64,000 nt of DNA, taken from the NCBI GenBank assembly GCA_023101885.1, contig JALPQD010000632.1:529637-593636 (forward strand), in the 5' to 3' direction. The notes beneath the pieces are model-generated. The model saw nothing but the letters and a program-made list of their open reading frames with translations. It was not told where the DNA came from and ran no database searches. A program made the position numbers and the translations under genes. Every line of letters starts with the position of its first letter. The stretch's first letter is position 1. The stretch comes from Typhlomys cinereus. Lineage: Eukaryota > Chordata > Mammalia > Rodentia > Platacanthomyidae. Positions 34,685-46,540 of this stretch are shown here, piece by piece.

Positions 34685-34782
34685 TCATTGAAGGACTAGG
34701 ACTGTGACAGAGTTGTAGAGTAATTGTTTCATGTGTAGGAGGATCTACATTTGAACGCCCACACTACAGAAAAAAAAAAGTC
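34685..34782 (+). repeat. ID-type SINE relic
   Basis: GACTGTGACAGAGTTGTAGA GTAATTGTTTCATG ... TTTGAACGCCCACACTACAG then an A run (34770-34780). Confidence 0.6.
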
Positions 34783-34804
34783 TTTCCTAAGAAATTGGTA
34801 TCTG

Positions 34805-34930
34805 TAGATCATTCATTGAAGAAATATTCAGCTCTTTACTATATGTTAGACAGTGTGTGAGCTGCTGTGTATATGATGGTTCTGCCTTTGTGGAGATTAT
34901 AGCATAGCGAAGGTGACAGGAAATAGCCAA
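34805..34930 (+). repeat. L2 LINE 3' fragment
   Basis: CATTGAAGAAATATTCAGCT CTTTACTATATGTTAGACAG TGTGTGAGCTGCTG and GCCTTTGTGGAGATTATAGC follow the order of the L2 3' end. Confidence 0.65.
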
Positions 34931-35253
34931 TTAAACAAATACATAAATAAAGAAATTATGACTTCTCCAAAATTGCTGTAAAAGAAATAAAAATGATGAT
35001 GTGGATAAAATAAAACATCATGGAAAAGTACTGAGGAGTGGAAGAGGTTTACATGGATACCTTTATTTAGAATTAGTATTAGTAAGCTGTGTCGAATTTT
35101 AGTTTGTTAAAACATTGGCCAATATCAAGTGACTATAACCCCAGTCAGTCAAATAGAGGAATGGAAATTGATGACACGGAAGAGTTATAACAACAAGGTA
35201 CAAATTTTCTAACTTTACATCTGTGGTTTTCCTAACTCAACTGTGAAAAATAA

Positions 35254-35343
<90 letters not shown>

Positions 35344-35355
35344 GAGAGAGAGAGA
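35254..35355. repeat. Compound (GT)n(GA)n microsatellite
   Basis: GT repeats to about 35292 pass directly into GA repeats to about 35355, interrupted only by a few AA/GGG changes near the end. Confidence 0.97.
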
Positions 35356-36754
35356 TATATATCATTATTTGTGGAAATCAATCAATGCAGAATTTTCTTT
35401 GGAAGAGGAACTTGACATAGGCCTTAAATGAGTAGCAACATGTATAAAGGTGAAGATAAAATGGTGAATATATTGAAAAATATTATTAGTAGTAGCAACG
35501 ATACCTCCAGAGGATTATTTCTGTTAACTAATACAGTCAATAATAGATCATCTATTAATAAAACTTACCCAAGGGGTCTGGAGTTGGTCCAAGATATGAG
35601 ACATGGTGATTCTATTTTTTCTCATCATTTTAGCAAACCGATGCTCTTTTGGTTTTAGCCTTCCTGTTTGTAACTAACAAAATTTCTCATAAATGTGAAG
35701 ATAGAATCACCTAAGAAAGGAATAAAGATCTATATGCTTCCAGCTAAGTATATAGAAACATAAAATAAATAATTAAAATGAAACTAGAGACACTAAGCAA
35801 TACAAATGTGTATTCATACCTGCTAATGTTAAACCCTCCATGGTAGAACTACTTATTATATATCCTGATAAGCACAATGCGTTGTTGAATGGAGACCATA
35901 GCTCCACTTTAACAGGAAATGAGACTAAGAAAATGATTCCTGATCTTATTTAACAATTACAGAATAAAACAAAAAAATAGAAATATGTCTTTGAACAGGT
36001 CAGTGGACAATACTGCTACTATGTGAATTGTCTCATAGCTACTAAATCTCACTTGAGGGCAGTCAGAAGTTACTCTTTACCAAGTGAGAAATCTAGTTCA
36101 GAAGTCCCTGCAAGTGTTTAACTCCAAGAAAGGAAAGCTCTTACCAGTGGGGGTAAAATAAATCACTTTAAAATTAGAATGTAACTGTCAAAAAGTGTTT
36201 GATAATAAATTCATGTGAAGTTTAACATGAAAGAATCATAAAGAGTTGTTATTCCAAAAAAAATCACAACTGATTTTATTGTTGTGGTCTTTCCTTGACT
36301 TTTATCTCATTTCCATGCAGGCCTTTAACTTGTAACAAAATCCAAAATTGGAGTGCTCTTGGAAAGGAAAGATTTGCAAGACATATACAAAGATTTCCTT
36401 GAGTTATAAAACTCTGATCACTAAATATACTCAGGAAATGATTAAGAAATTTGAGTAGCAAACATAGATTCTAGAAATGGTGTAATTATCATTCTCTCTT
36501 GCTATGGCTCTTATTTTAATTATTAAAAAGTTCCATTTAAGGTTTTAAATTTGCCAGACTAATCCAAATTTACTGACGAGAGGCATCCTTGAATTCCCCT
36601 TAATCTGTTTAGTTACTGAAAATGTTTAATACTTTCTAATCAAGAGAAACCTAGAGTCTCAAAGGCATAATGTTCCTTCCCAAATTGGTTTAACGTTAGG
36701 TTATTTAATTGGAACGCTGAAGAATTAGAAGTTCATTCTATTTCCTTAGAATAC

Positions 36755-36820
36755 TTCATAGCACCTGGCATAGTGTTAAGTATGTATGAGATAATAAATA
36801 GTTTTGAAAGAATGACTATT
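36755..36820 (+). repeat. MIR or L2 tail fragment
   Basis: CATAGCACCTGGCATAGTGT TAAGTATGTATGAGATAATA AATAG resembles the shared CORE-tail of MIR/L2. Confidence 0.5.
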
Positions 36821-37050
36821 TCTAAAGAAGGAAATATAAAGGATCATTTAGGCAGAAGGTATTTAAATTCCTATGCGACCCTTACTTTTTCCTTGTTGAT
36901 AGGGAATATGTGATTAGAAAGACAAAAACTACAGTTGTAAGCACCTGCCCATTAGCTTCCAGAAACCTCCCTGCTCTAAAGACTCCTCCCTTCTCTTGAC
37001 ATGCCTCTCATGGCTCTGGCCACCTGGTCAGGTGGAAATATGGTGCTCAA

Positions 37051-37313
37051 GGGAGCTGGAGTGGTGGCTCAGGGGTGAAGCCTCTGCCTTGCAGGTGGAA
37101 GGTCCTGAGTTCTGATCCTAGGCCCACGTATAGACGCCAGGCGGAAGCGGGGGCGGCCTGCGTTTCCGGCCCTGGTAGGGCGGAGCCTGTGCATCCCGGG
37201 GCAGAGTAAACGAGGAGGAGGTGGAGGCGTCCATGGTGGTTCCCGAATTCGCCCCTGGTTCTACACACATACACACACACGCACAATGAATAAATAATAA
37301 AAAAATAAAAAAA
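37051..37313 (+). repeat. Young DIP SINE with short CA tail
   Basis: Head GGGAGCTGGAGTGGTGGCTC AGGGGTGAAG, CpG-rich body, only a short CA segment (about 37262-37283), then CACAATGAATAAATAATAAA and an A-rich end. No clear target duplication. Confidence 0.88.
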
Positions 37314-38879
37314 TCTTTTCCAAGAAAATGGCCGCTAAAATAATTTTTCAAGTTGACTAGTGTTCATGTTTATCTTGACATTTCTCCTTAAGCACCAAAA
37401 CTTTTTTTTTTTGTGACACCAAAGAAGCATACTTCCCAGGTTTCTGCTGCATATGATGATGATGAAATCTTTGCTGCTCTTTGAATGATTATTGACAAGA
37501 AATGTATTGCTGATCTAGGCCTGAAGAAGGCTTATTGAATGCTGACAAAGGAAGGTACAGATGAGACACGAACTTCTAAATGTGCACCTCCGTGTTCTTG
37601 GAGGTCACTAAAAGAATTACCTCTCTGGTTGAGAATTCTTGGGAGAAATTTTCTTTATCTACACAATGATTAAGTTTGAAAGTGTCTATATGTAAAATGA
37701 TAACATTGATATTTGTATATGTAGCAATGATGAAATGTTTGATAACCTAGTCCTGGATCAAAGATACTGCATTCTTATAAAAACAATTCCTGTTGTGAAC
37801 CTGAGCGTATGATATTATCAGAAAGGGACAGTAAATAAGATCTTGGAATATGGCAAAAATTCCATGTTTCAGTTACTATAGTACTATGGTAACAGAAGTG
37901 AAAGTGATCAGTACCTTGTAGATATTCCCCAGAAATTACTTATGTGGAGTACAATCATTAGACTTCTCAAACTGTCTAAACTGGTGTCCTGGCAGCAAGC
38001 CAGTTGACATAATTTAATCTCATGGCCATATTTTATAAGTTGTATGTTAATTATACTGTAAATAAAATTTCAACCTGTTGATATTATATTGTGCACAAAA
38101 AACCACACTGGATTATTAAACTTGGCCAGTGTTTGCAAAGTTGACCATAAATATGGCCTCTATTTCAAGATCATTGTAAATATTCCAAATTTGAAATCAA
38201 TTAAAAAAAAGCTAGTCTTGTAAAAGGATAGGAAACATATATATATTGTTCTTTGCTGAAATAAAGGTACAAATCTAGCCTCGTATACAATAACTCACTG
38301 TATTGAAGTTGAGCTACCATTATAAGCTTCCTTTGTCTCTTCAAACATGCAATTTCCCATAAGACTTTATGTTTTATGGAAAACTATGATACAGAGACAG
38401 AGAATACACATTGCAATAAATAAATACCTTTATAGCAAAAGGAAAAAGAAGTGGTATTAAAATAAATTTGCCTTTACTATATTTCAGAAATGACACATAT
38501 ACTGAACCGTATTTGAGGAAGCAACTTACACAAGCACAAATATCTTTCTTATGACTGGGATGGGTGATGCTTTAAAAACAGAAAAAAGCACTACAACATC
38601 ATAGCATGACACTTTAGGGGATGGTTTTCTTATAAAATCCTCAAATTAGCTGCCAGTGAGCATACAAACCAACTTATTTTTAATACTCCAGGTCCTTATA
38701 TAAAAATATGATACTATCCTCTTTTATAGGACTTGCTTGTTTTGCCTTAGGTGAGTTTACATATAGCTTCTTAACTTTGGTGCTTCCCATCTCATTTCTG
38801 GTGGATTATTTTTTACAGCAATACACTTCATAACAAAAGTCTTCCTCCTTGACCTTCACATTCATGACCCATAATGTAA
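37314..38879. other. Unique sequence
   Basis: Contains a T run at about 37400-37412 that could mark an old minus-strand retro-insertion, but no source gene was recognised. No conserved frame. Confidence 0.35.
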
Positions 38880-41489
38880 AGTGTGGGGTTGCCTGATCTC
38901 TATCATTTCTAGACATCACCTGTCACAGGAAATGCTAATAAGCACTTTGTTTACTTGCTTTTGTTGTGTCAAAGTCAAGTCACTGGCTCTTTTAGGGAGT
39001 TTTCTTTTAAAACCCTTTTCTGTCATTAGGTTTTCACAGATTAAAGCACTTTTAAAGCATTTAATGCCCATGCCACTGGAAGAAATTTTATTGACACCCT
39101 TGTGCCAGTCAAAAAGAACAAATGTACAATTTGCATTTTCTTCACCAAATTATACAAATAGGTTGTGTAAAGTTCTGCTAATCATGGCTCTTATCATGTG
39201 TGTGGTCTGTTCAAATGTAGGTCAAGTACTAACATTAATAGTCAGATGAAATGACTGTCAAATAGAAGGGCTGTCAAACAGATAATAAGCTTAGAACAGT
39301 TAATTTAAAATTAATATGTAAACATTTGTATTCTTAAATTGAATAAAATGGCTTTCTTGCTACCTCTATAAAGAGATGCATAGATTTTACATGTTTAATC
39401 TCAAAGGAGGGGACATTTATTCTTCCCTGCTACTTCTAGGCTTTACTGTAACGTCAAAGATTAGGGCAGGCAATGGAAATATACTCAGAGGAATCCTGAT
39501 TTCTTGGGGTTCTAAGTTGATGGACCCTAAAATAAATATGCAATAGTTATTAGCTAACATTCAATTTGAAATAATAAGGTTTTTCTCCAACAGACAAGAC
39601 ATACATTGAATTTCTGGTCTTGATTGCATCACCTTTCCATTAACATCACATATGTGTACTACTGCCTTGGCTTCTTATAGGTTGAAAGTATTTCTCTGTT
39701 CCTTGGATTTAGGCTTGTCTATGTGATATGCATTATCCGTGATATATAAACAATTATGATAAAAGTGGAGACTTGAAATGTGCTTCTGTCACTGCTAAAA
39801 GGGCACACTCTGAATTGCTAATGTCCCTTCTACACAGTCTCAATAAACAAGATATGGATCCAAGCTGAATCTGTATGTGGATATTAGATATAAGTGAAAC
39901 ATACTAAGTCAAGATTGGCCAAAAAAGCAGACCTAAAATGAATATGTGGAAATTAACATTTTGGTTGTTTATTATGTATAAAAATTGGATGAGCCACAAT
40001 ATAAACAATGTTAATGTGTTTTGAAGCAGTTTGACACAAAAAAAATTTACTGAATTTTTACCAGTCAAATACAAGATGAAAGTACTGAATTTTTAGAAAG
40101 TTGTCAGATTTAATATTCATATTCATGATTTGCTATCAGGATCCAGTAACAATAATTGACTTGGAATCAAGGTTAGAAATAAAAGAAGCAAAAGTACTAG
40201 TTAATTCAATAGGTCAAATTTCCTGGTTTTCAAGCAAACTTGAGACCTTCAGTCTTTGAAAAGGACCCTGATTTGATATGCTAATGACTGAATTTACTGC
40301 TTTTTGGAAGTGTTCCAAAATGCTAAGTTCGAGTTTAAAACAAAATTGGATTCTCAAGTAAACCTTGCTCAGAAACAGATGAGCCTTTTTTTCTGGAAAG
40401 GATCAAGAATATGATAAGGAATCTTTCAGCATTTCTATTATATATGTTTCCAAAGTGTGGTAAAAATTGGCCTTGTCTTACTTTTAGTCATGTCTACAGA
40501 TGTCTTCTCTTTTGTCCATATTGCTTTGGATTCCAGTATTTTTTTTTTATCATTTTCAGCAACCAAGCTAATTTGGGGAGAAATTAGGAGACAACATTTT
40601 GCTGGTAGAATTCCAAGATCACTAATTTATCAAATGCCTTCTTTGCTTCTTAGGCTCTGAACTTGAAATGACAGCTTTCCTAAACTAGAAATCTGGGATG
40701 AGTATGAGAGACCAAAGGAGGAAGCCATAAAGCAATTTCTTGTATCAACGTTTTTGAAAACAAGGTGATTTTTGTTTTTTTTGGAGGTTGATAAATTGGT
40801 ATGATTTTTAAGTGCCAACTTCCATAGACTTTACTTTTGTTCTCTGACAAGCACACTCAATGGTCTCTAACACTTTGTTTTCAGCTCTGTGAGTATATGA
40901 TCCATGGTTACTGTTGATCCAAGCTTCAAGGGAAGAACACATCTAATGGAAATTCAAAATAGAACCAAAAGACTAGCTGCTATACACATAGTTGAGAGCA
41001 AGTTGAGAAAAAAAAATTATCCTCTTGTTTAATGAATCACCTTAAGATATTTTCTCTTGAAGTATAAAGTAGGTATGTGAATATTAGGCATTATTTAGAG
41101 GCTAAAAACAGTGATAATGATTTGATTTATTTTTCCATCCAAAGTTTAAAAAGTTGATTATTTCGCTAGTCATGGCTTTTAGCAGTTGCAAATTACACAT
41201 TTTCAAAGCCCGCAACAGGGGAAAGAAATGAGTTTAAAGATCAGTGCTCCCTGGGCATCATTAAAGATGATTCTTGCCTACCTTTGGTGGCTGTAGGTAT
41301 TGCTAATACAGAGTCATTAATAAAAAAATGCAATTTAGGGGTTTTCTGGCCTGTGGTTTCTAAGGAAATCATTTGTGAGATGATTAAGACTTGCCATTTT
41401 CAACCGCTTAAGTTAATTGGGTACATACTGAGGTTAAGGTTAGTTAAGTGGTAAGGATGAATGAACATTGTACTTGGACTATATCCAAG
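38880..41489. other. Long unique stretch, candidate conserved non-coding DNA
   Basis: Longest repeat-poor span of the window. An open frame of 122 codons at 38881-39249 has no recognisable domain and no splice or promoter context, so it is not annotated as a gene. About 41140-41460 is the best-looking candidate for conserved non-coding sequence. Confidence 0.35.
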
Positions 41490-41690
41490 AAATGTTTGGA
41501 CCGATGAGATGCTCGGTGGACAAAGGCACCTGTGCACACACCTTGGCAACCCAAGTTTAATTCTCTGAGGCTATGTGGTGGAAGGAGAGCCCTATTCTAA
41601 AAGTAGTCCTTTGATCTCCACATGCATGCCATGGTAAATTTGCACACACACACTCTCTCTCTCTTTCTCTCTTATAAATAAAAATTTAAA
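41490..41690 (+). repeat. B3-like SINE relic
   Basis: CGATGAGATGCTCGGTGGAC AAAGGCACCTGTGC head, CCAAGTTTAATTCTCTGAGG CTATGTGGTGGAAGGAGAGC, GTCCTTTGATCTCCACATGC ATGCCATGG, CT-rich tract and an A-rich end. Confidence 0.75.
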
Positions 41691-42035
41691 AAACAACATT
41701 ATTTTAAAACAAGGCAAAATACAAACTCAGGCAGCTAAAAGAAAGGCAGGAGTTGGGATATCTTTCTTAATCAGAGGCCCTAAGAATCTGTATGCAGGTA
41801 TGGAAAAATTTAAATCTACCCAGTACTTGTAGCTTGTCTACATTATGATTCTCCAACCAGTCTACTAGCCCTATGTTCTCAGTCAATTTTTATTCCCCTG
41901 ACAAAACTAAAGTTATCATGTGCTGTATTATTCCCATTACTAAGATAAGATAGAAAGAGTCAAATACATGAATCTGAAGAGATTGAGTACATTCAAAGAG
42001 AATGAGAAACATGTCAATAACCGTAACAAATATTG
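41691..42035. other. Unique intergenic sequence
   Basis: Nothing recognised. Confidence 0.4.
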
Positions 42036-42064
42036 CTAGATTTCTTGTGTGAGTGTCCACATAT

Positions 42065-42114
<50 letters not shown>

Positions 42115-42375
42115 GTGCACTGACACTGAGTGTCTTCCTTCATTATTTTCTAGCTAATTTCTCCTTTCTTTTTCAAGATAGTCTCTATTGCTGAATCATA
42201 GACTCATCAATTGGCTAAATTAGCTGGCTAGTGAGGCTTGGGGATTTGCCTGTCTCTTCTCATATCCAACTAGAGTTGCAGATGCTTGTTACCATGCAGG
42301 ACTTTTACTTGTGTTCTATGCAGACAAAGGTCCTCTTGCAACTGATACTTTGCCATTTGAGCCATATACCCAATC
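42036..42375 (-). repeat. Composite B2-B1-type SINE relic
   Basis: (GT)n tail 42066-42112, CACTGAGTGTCTTCCTTCAT, a GCTGGCTAGTGAGGCTTGGG GATTTGCCTGTCTC block, and head-like CCATTTGAGCCATATACCCA at the right. Confidence 0.7.
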
Positions 42376-42464
42376 TCTTTCTAAAAATAATGTCAGTATA
42401 AAGCCATATTATTCACAGATTAAAAAGTATTTAGTTTAAATTTTTCACCTTAATTGATTGTTCT

Positions 42465-42905
42465 TCCCATCTTTATTTTTGATGATGCATAAATGAATAT
42501 ATTGACTTTATAATATTTCCAACCCTTACTCCCAAATCCCATGCCCCCTCCTTTTCTCCTTACAACCCTTCATCTTCCTTGTCTGACTCTCTTATTTTCT
42601 AATTTTTTTGCTTGTGCGGCCCACTGTGCTTCATCTAGTCTGTGATGACTTATATCTGACCTGATTCAGGCTCCAGTAAGCATCCTAGATCAGTGGTTAC
42701 ACCACTGAGGAAAGCATCCTCATTTACTTCCCCATCAGCATTAGTCCATTTCAGTCTCTCAGAGAGGTGTGTAGATTCTTGAGATCTTTCTGATGTTATA
42801 GTGCTCATAAGACATTTCCCATGCAGATCTTGCGTAATTACACTATCTGCCATGAAATCCTGTATATTACAACTATGTCATGTCTAGGAGATAATGCACT
42901 GCCCA
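42465..42905 (-). mobile_element. Old rodent L1 (Lx-like) 3' UTR relic
   Basis: Parallels 28165-28760 in order: a pyrimidine-rich block (about 42515-42590), CAGTGGTTACACCACTGAGG AAAGCATCC, then diverged sequence to about 42905. Small frames across it are incidental. Confidence 0.6.
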
Positions 42906-43613
42906 CCACCTTCCAACTTATAAAATTATTTTTTTATATCAGTAAAAATCAATTTTTATTTTTAGAGCATGACTAGTTGATATTTTGTGATATTCAAAAA
43001 TGTAATTATTTGCTAAGATTTATTAAGAACTCAAGTATCCGATCCTTTTTCTAATGAATGAATCCACCTTAGGTATTTGTGAATTGAATTTATCACTTGA
43101 AATATTAAAATGAGCAGTGAACAAGGCAACATGAGGTACAGGTATTAAAGTGTCATAATATTGGTTAGAAAATATACGTCATGCATGATTATTTGTGAAG
43201 CCACCCCAGATTGAGAAATAAATAATGAAAAGTAGACACTTTTATATGAAGAAGAAATTTTAGAAAGGAGAGTTTCAAATCCTAGGCACAAACAAAAAGC
43301 CAACTACCTGTGTGGCTTAATATTAGTCATATAAAGTTACATCAAAAGTTAAAATTTATTCATTTTATAATCAGAAAATTTATAATCGGAAAATTAATCA
43401 TTTTATAAATGATAAAGAAGGATAAGCTAATTTGACTAACTGGGGTTCTGTAATACATTTGGCTACAAATAAGAAAGAAAAATAATATCCAACATACAAC
43501 TATTTATTATCTAGTTAGATAAGAGGACTTCTATTATACATATCACATCACGATTGTTTTATTATAAAATTTTTAAGTAACCTATTTTCTACCTGAGATT
43601 AAAACAGTGTACT
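42906..43613. other. AT-rich unique sequence
   Basis: Includes a short imperfect duplication TTATAATCAGAAAA / TTATAATCGGAAAA near 43365-43395. No gene recognised. Confidence 0.4.
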
Positions 43614-43994
43614 TGTTAGATTCAGCTGTCAATATAACTGACATTGAGCTGTGAATCTCTGGACTCAATTATGAGATATTATTCAGCTAAAGTAAGGCTA
43701 TGAGCAGATCTGTAAGACAGTGATTTAATTATGTGATGGATGTGGGAAGACCCAGCCCATAATGAAATTTTTTTTCCCTGAGACGGCTGGTTAAGATGTT
43801 GGCAGACTGCCAAACTAGCAAGCAAAAATGCAGCATTGGTTCCTGTCCTGTGTCCAGTTCCCAGGACTTTAGCTGGTCACTCTCCTGCCATGGTGGACTG
43901 ATCCTGGAATTTTAAGCTGAAGTTTTACTTTTTATGAATTTGTTGCATTAGTTATTTATTACAACAAGGTCGCAAAACTAAGAGAAAAACTAAT
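43614..43994 (+). mobile_element. MaLR-type LTR relic, sense
   Basis: Starts TGTTAGATTCAGCTGTCAAT and carries GGGAAGACCCAGCCCATAAT, CCTGCCATGGTGGACTGATC and a degenerate end near AAACTAAGAGAAAAACTAAT. Sense counterpart of the unit at 6197-6567. No target duplication found. Confidence 0.65.
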
Positions 43995-44812
43995 GGTGAA
44001 TATATTACTCTTCATATAATCATGGATCTAAAACCTGATCTTTTTTTTTTACTAACATCCTTAGTTAATAATAACAAAATTTAGCTTTAAAATTTTTCCC
44101 ACCAAATAGTAAATTTATATTAATTAGAACTTTAATATGCATCAAATTACTTTTGACAAATTCGTGTCAATTTTATATTTGGAAGTTGTTTTTAAAGTAG
44201 AGAAATTCTTTCTTCCTGTTTAAATTACTGTCTCCCAGGTCTGTCATATACCTTTTTCATATGGATAAAAATATTTTTGAAGAACTCTGGCATATTAACC
44301 TCTGGAAGAGAGCATTCATAAGTGAATTCTGATCAACAGATTGCATACATTTCCTAATCAGCTGTGCAGACTGAGGATTTTCACATCTCCAGTCACTTTA
44401 TAAAGATGATTTCAGAATTAATCAGCCCTATTCCCACTTTCATTATTTATATATTCACAGTATTGACAGATTTCACTTTCTTCCCACTCCTAACTTCTAA
44501 AAGAATAAAACCTCATGGCATGAAACAGGGAAGTGCAAGACAGACCACATGACCTTCCTTCTTTAAGACATTAAGCATCTAATCCTGAGAATCCACAAAG
44601 GAACATGCAAAATATGATGCTAAATTTCAAACATCCTTTGTTCTTAATCTACAATATAAAGTCTATTGTCTCTTCATATGATATATGATCAGTATCAAAT
44701 GTTTCCAAATGAAGTATTTAGTGATAACTATGACTAGAGCCAAATAGACACTGTTATGATGATACTTGCTGCTGATACTGGGGAAAAAGCCTTCTCTGGG
44801 AACAATGAGATT
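43995..44812. other. Unique intergenic sequence
   Basis: Nothing recognised. Confidence 0.4.
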
Positions 44813-44829
44813 AAGAATCCTTCTAGAGG

Positions 44830-45309
44830 GAGAGTCAGGCATGCACAAGAAAGGACTCTGGGAATCGGGGCGGGAGACACGGGGGGATGGGGTGGGAGGG
44901 GTGAGGGGAGGGGGAGCAGGGGGTTCAGGGGGGAGGAGGAGGGAGGGAGGGAACTAGTGTACCTATTAAGTTTGTATGAGCTGAAATAATAATAAAATGT
45001 ATTATATAAAATAAAATAAAGGATGTAAAATAACATAAAGGACACACTTCTGTTCATGTCTATATGAAAGTTTCTAGACTCTAATTCAAGTGAGAAGACT
45101 CACCCTAAGTGTAAGTAGTACCATCCCCATGGTCTACGTTCTAGAATTAATCTAAAGGAGAAAACAAGCTCACAGAATAATTTCTCCCTGTTTTTTGACT
45201 GTGGATGCAAAGTGACCAGTCGTTTCATGTTTCTGTCACCATTAGTTCCCTGTAACTTGTAATCATGAAATAAATGGATTCTTTCCATCCAAAAAAAAAA
45301 AAAAAAAAA
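44830..45309 (+). mobile_element. L1 3' end with apparent 3' transduction
   Basis: Young L1 3' end (44830 to about 45020) including the G-rich tract and GTGTACCTATTAAGTTTGTA. Non-L1 sequence follows (45021-45290), ending with AATAAA at 45269-45274 and a poly(A) run 45291-45309. Direct repeats 'aagaatccttctagagg' at 44813-44829 and 45308-45324 flank the whole composite, so it was inserted as one unit. Confidence 0.85.
45040..45290 (+). mobile_element. Transduced 3' part of a MaLR-type LTR
   Basis: TTCATGTCTATATGAAAGTT TCTAGAC, AGACTCACCCTAAGTGTAAG, ACCATCCCCATGG, TGACTGTGGATGCAAAGTGA CCAG and GTAACTTGTAATCATGAAAT AAATGG are sense landmarks of the LTR family at 43614. The sequence stops at the LTR's own polyadenylation point. 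Confidence 0.7.
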
Positions 45310-45324
45310 GAATCCTTCTAGAGG

Positions 45325-46339
45325 AAGATCAGTCTCTAGAAAGTTTGACCAACCATACTTGTTGTGTGAGATTTGTCATGCTTTGAGTCTTCTGGGTTTA
45401 ATATAAATTACATCTGCACATAATTTGCCTAGCAACAGTTTGTGATGCTAATTCATTTTGATATTGACACTAATCTTTCCAAGTGCCCTTCAGTTCATTA
45501 GATAATGTCTTATGGAATGCTCAAATTTCATTCGACCAACATGATGGTGCAAATTAATGTTATTCTCTTGTATCATTTTCCCAAATTTAGAGTAGACAAA
45601 TGCCAACTTCAAAATCAGAGATGTCTAATATTAAATGAAGTCTGAATGTATAAAAAGACTGTTGTCAAGGAAAATTCATTGCCTAGTTGTCTTCAGCCAA
45701 CATCTATTTTTATATAGACAGTATGACTTGAATCCAGAAAGTAAAGGGAAGGGAATTTCAAATAATCTGATTATTTGAAAATCATATAAAATGTACTGTT
45801 TTTGAAAACTATGGCTTTGTGGATATTTAATTAGCTAGCTCTATATATGGGCTTGATTTTAACAATTTTCTTTAAAAAGGTTACATGTAATCCATGCCAA
45901 TTTCAGAATATAATTTCTAATATATTACAAATTGAAAATGTATTTCATATATTAATTTTTCTACGAAGAAAAACCCCAAGTGTAATTATCATGAATCCAC
46001 ATCATCATATCAGTGTTCTCTATTTTTATATCTCTAACAATATTGGTCCAATATTGATCAGTTACTCATGGCAATGGATGAGACATTAAAATGAAAGAAA
46101 TTATCCTGCCAAACTCTGACATAAGGAGTTAATGTTAACACCATTCTTCCCAAAGCTTAATAAAAAAATGTATGTATCAGCTTAAGATTGGTGGTAACAT
46201 GTTACTTACACATAAATAGCAAATGGACCATGAATTTATTTTGTGTAAATATTGTGTAAAATATAAGGCCACCACAGGATTATTTGAAAATATGTACATG
46301 ATTGTTCAAGTCCCAGAACCACAAAGGAAAGAATTCCAA
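45325..46339. other. AT-rich unique sequence
   Basis: Nothing recognised. Confidence 0.4.
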
Positions 46340-46540
46340 TTTAGAGGACTAGTGACATGACTCAGTAGGTAAACATGCTTTCTGCCCAAGCCTGATACCA
46401 AGAGGTAGCTCTCTGATAGGTCTGAGCTTCATCTCACCTAAGAGAAAGAAAGACCACAGTGTCATCCTTTGACCTCCACCCAAACCCTGCAGTTACCTTG
46501 ACCCTAATACTAATAAACAAAAAGTTAAAAAGAATTCTTT
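46340..46540 (+). repeat. B3-like SINE relic
   Basis: GTGACATGACTCAGTAGGTA AACATGCTTTCTGCCCAAGC CTGA head, GTCATCCTTTGACCTCCACC and AATACTAATAAACAAAAAGT end. Confidence 0.7.

Larger units (their letters stand above)
34931..37050. other. Unique sequence with compound microsatellite
   Basis: Apart from the GT/GA tract at 35254-35355 and a MIR/L2-like tail at 36755-36820 (CATAGCACCTGGCATAGTG), nothing recognised. Open frame 35428-35658 has no recognisable domain. Confidence 0.4.

Noticed and set aside
37385..38230. Possible processed pseudogene next to a T run
   Set aside because: No source gene recognised and no target duplication seen.
38881..39249. 122-codon open frame
   Set aside because: No recognisable domain, no promoter, Kozak or splice context, and ordinary for AT-rich intergenic DNA.
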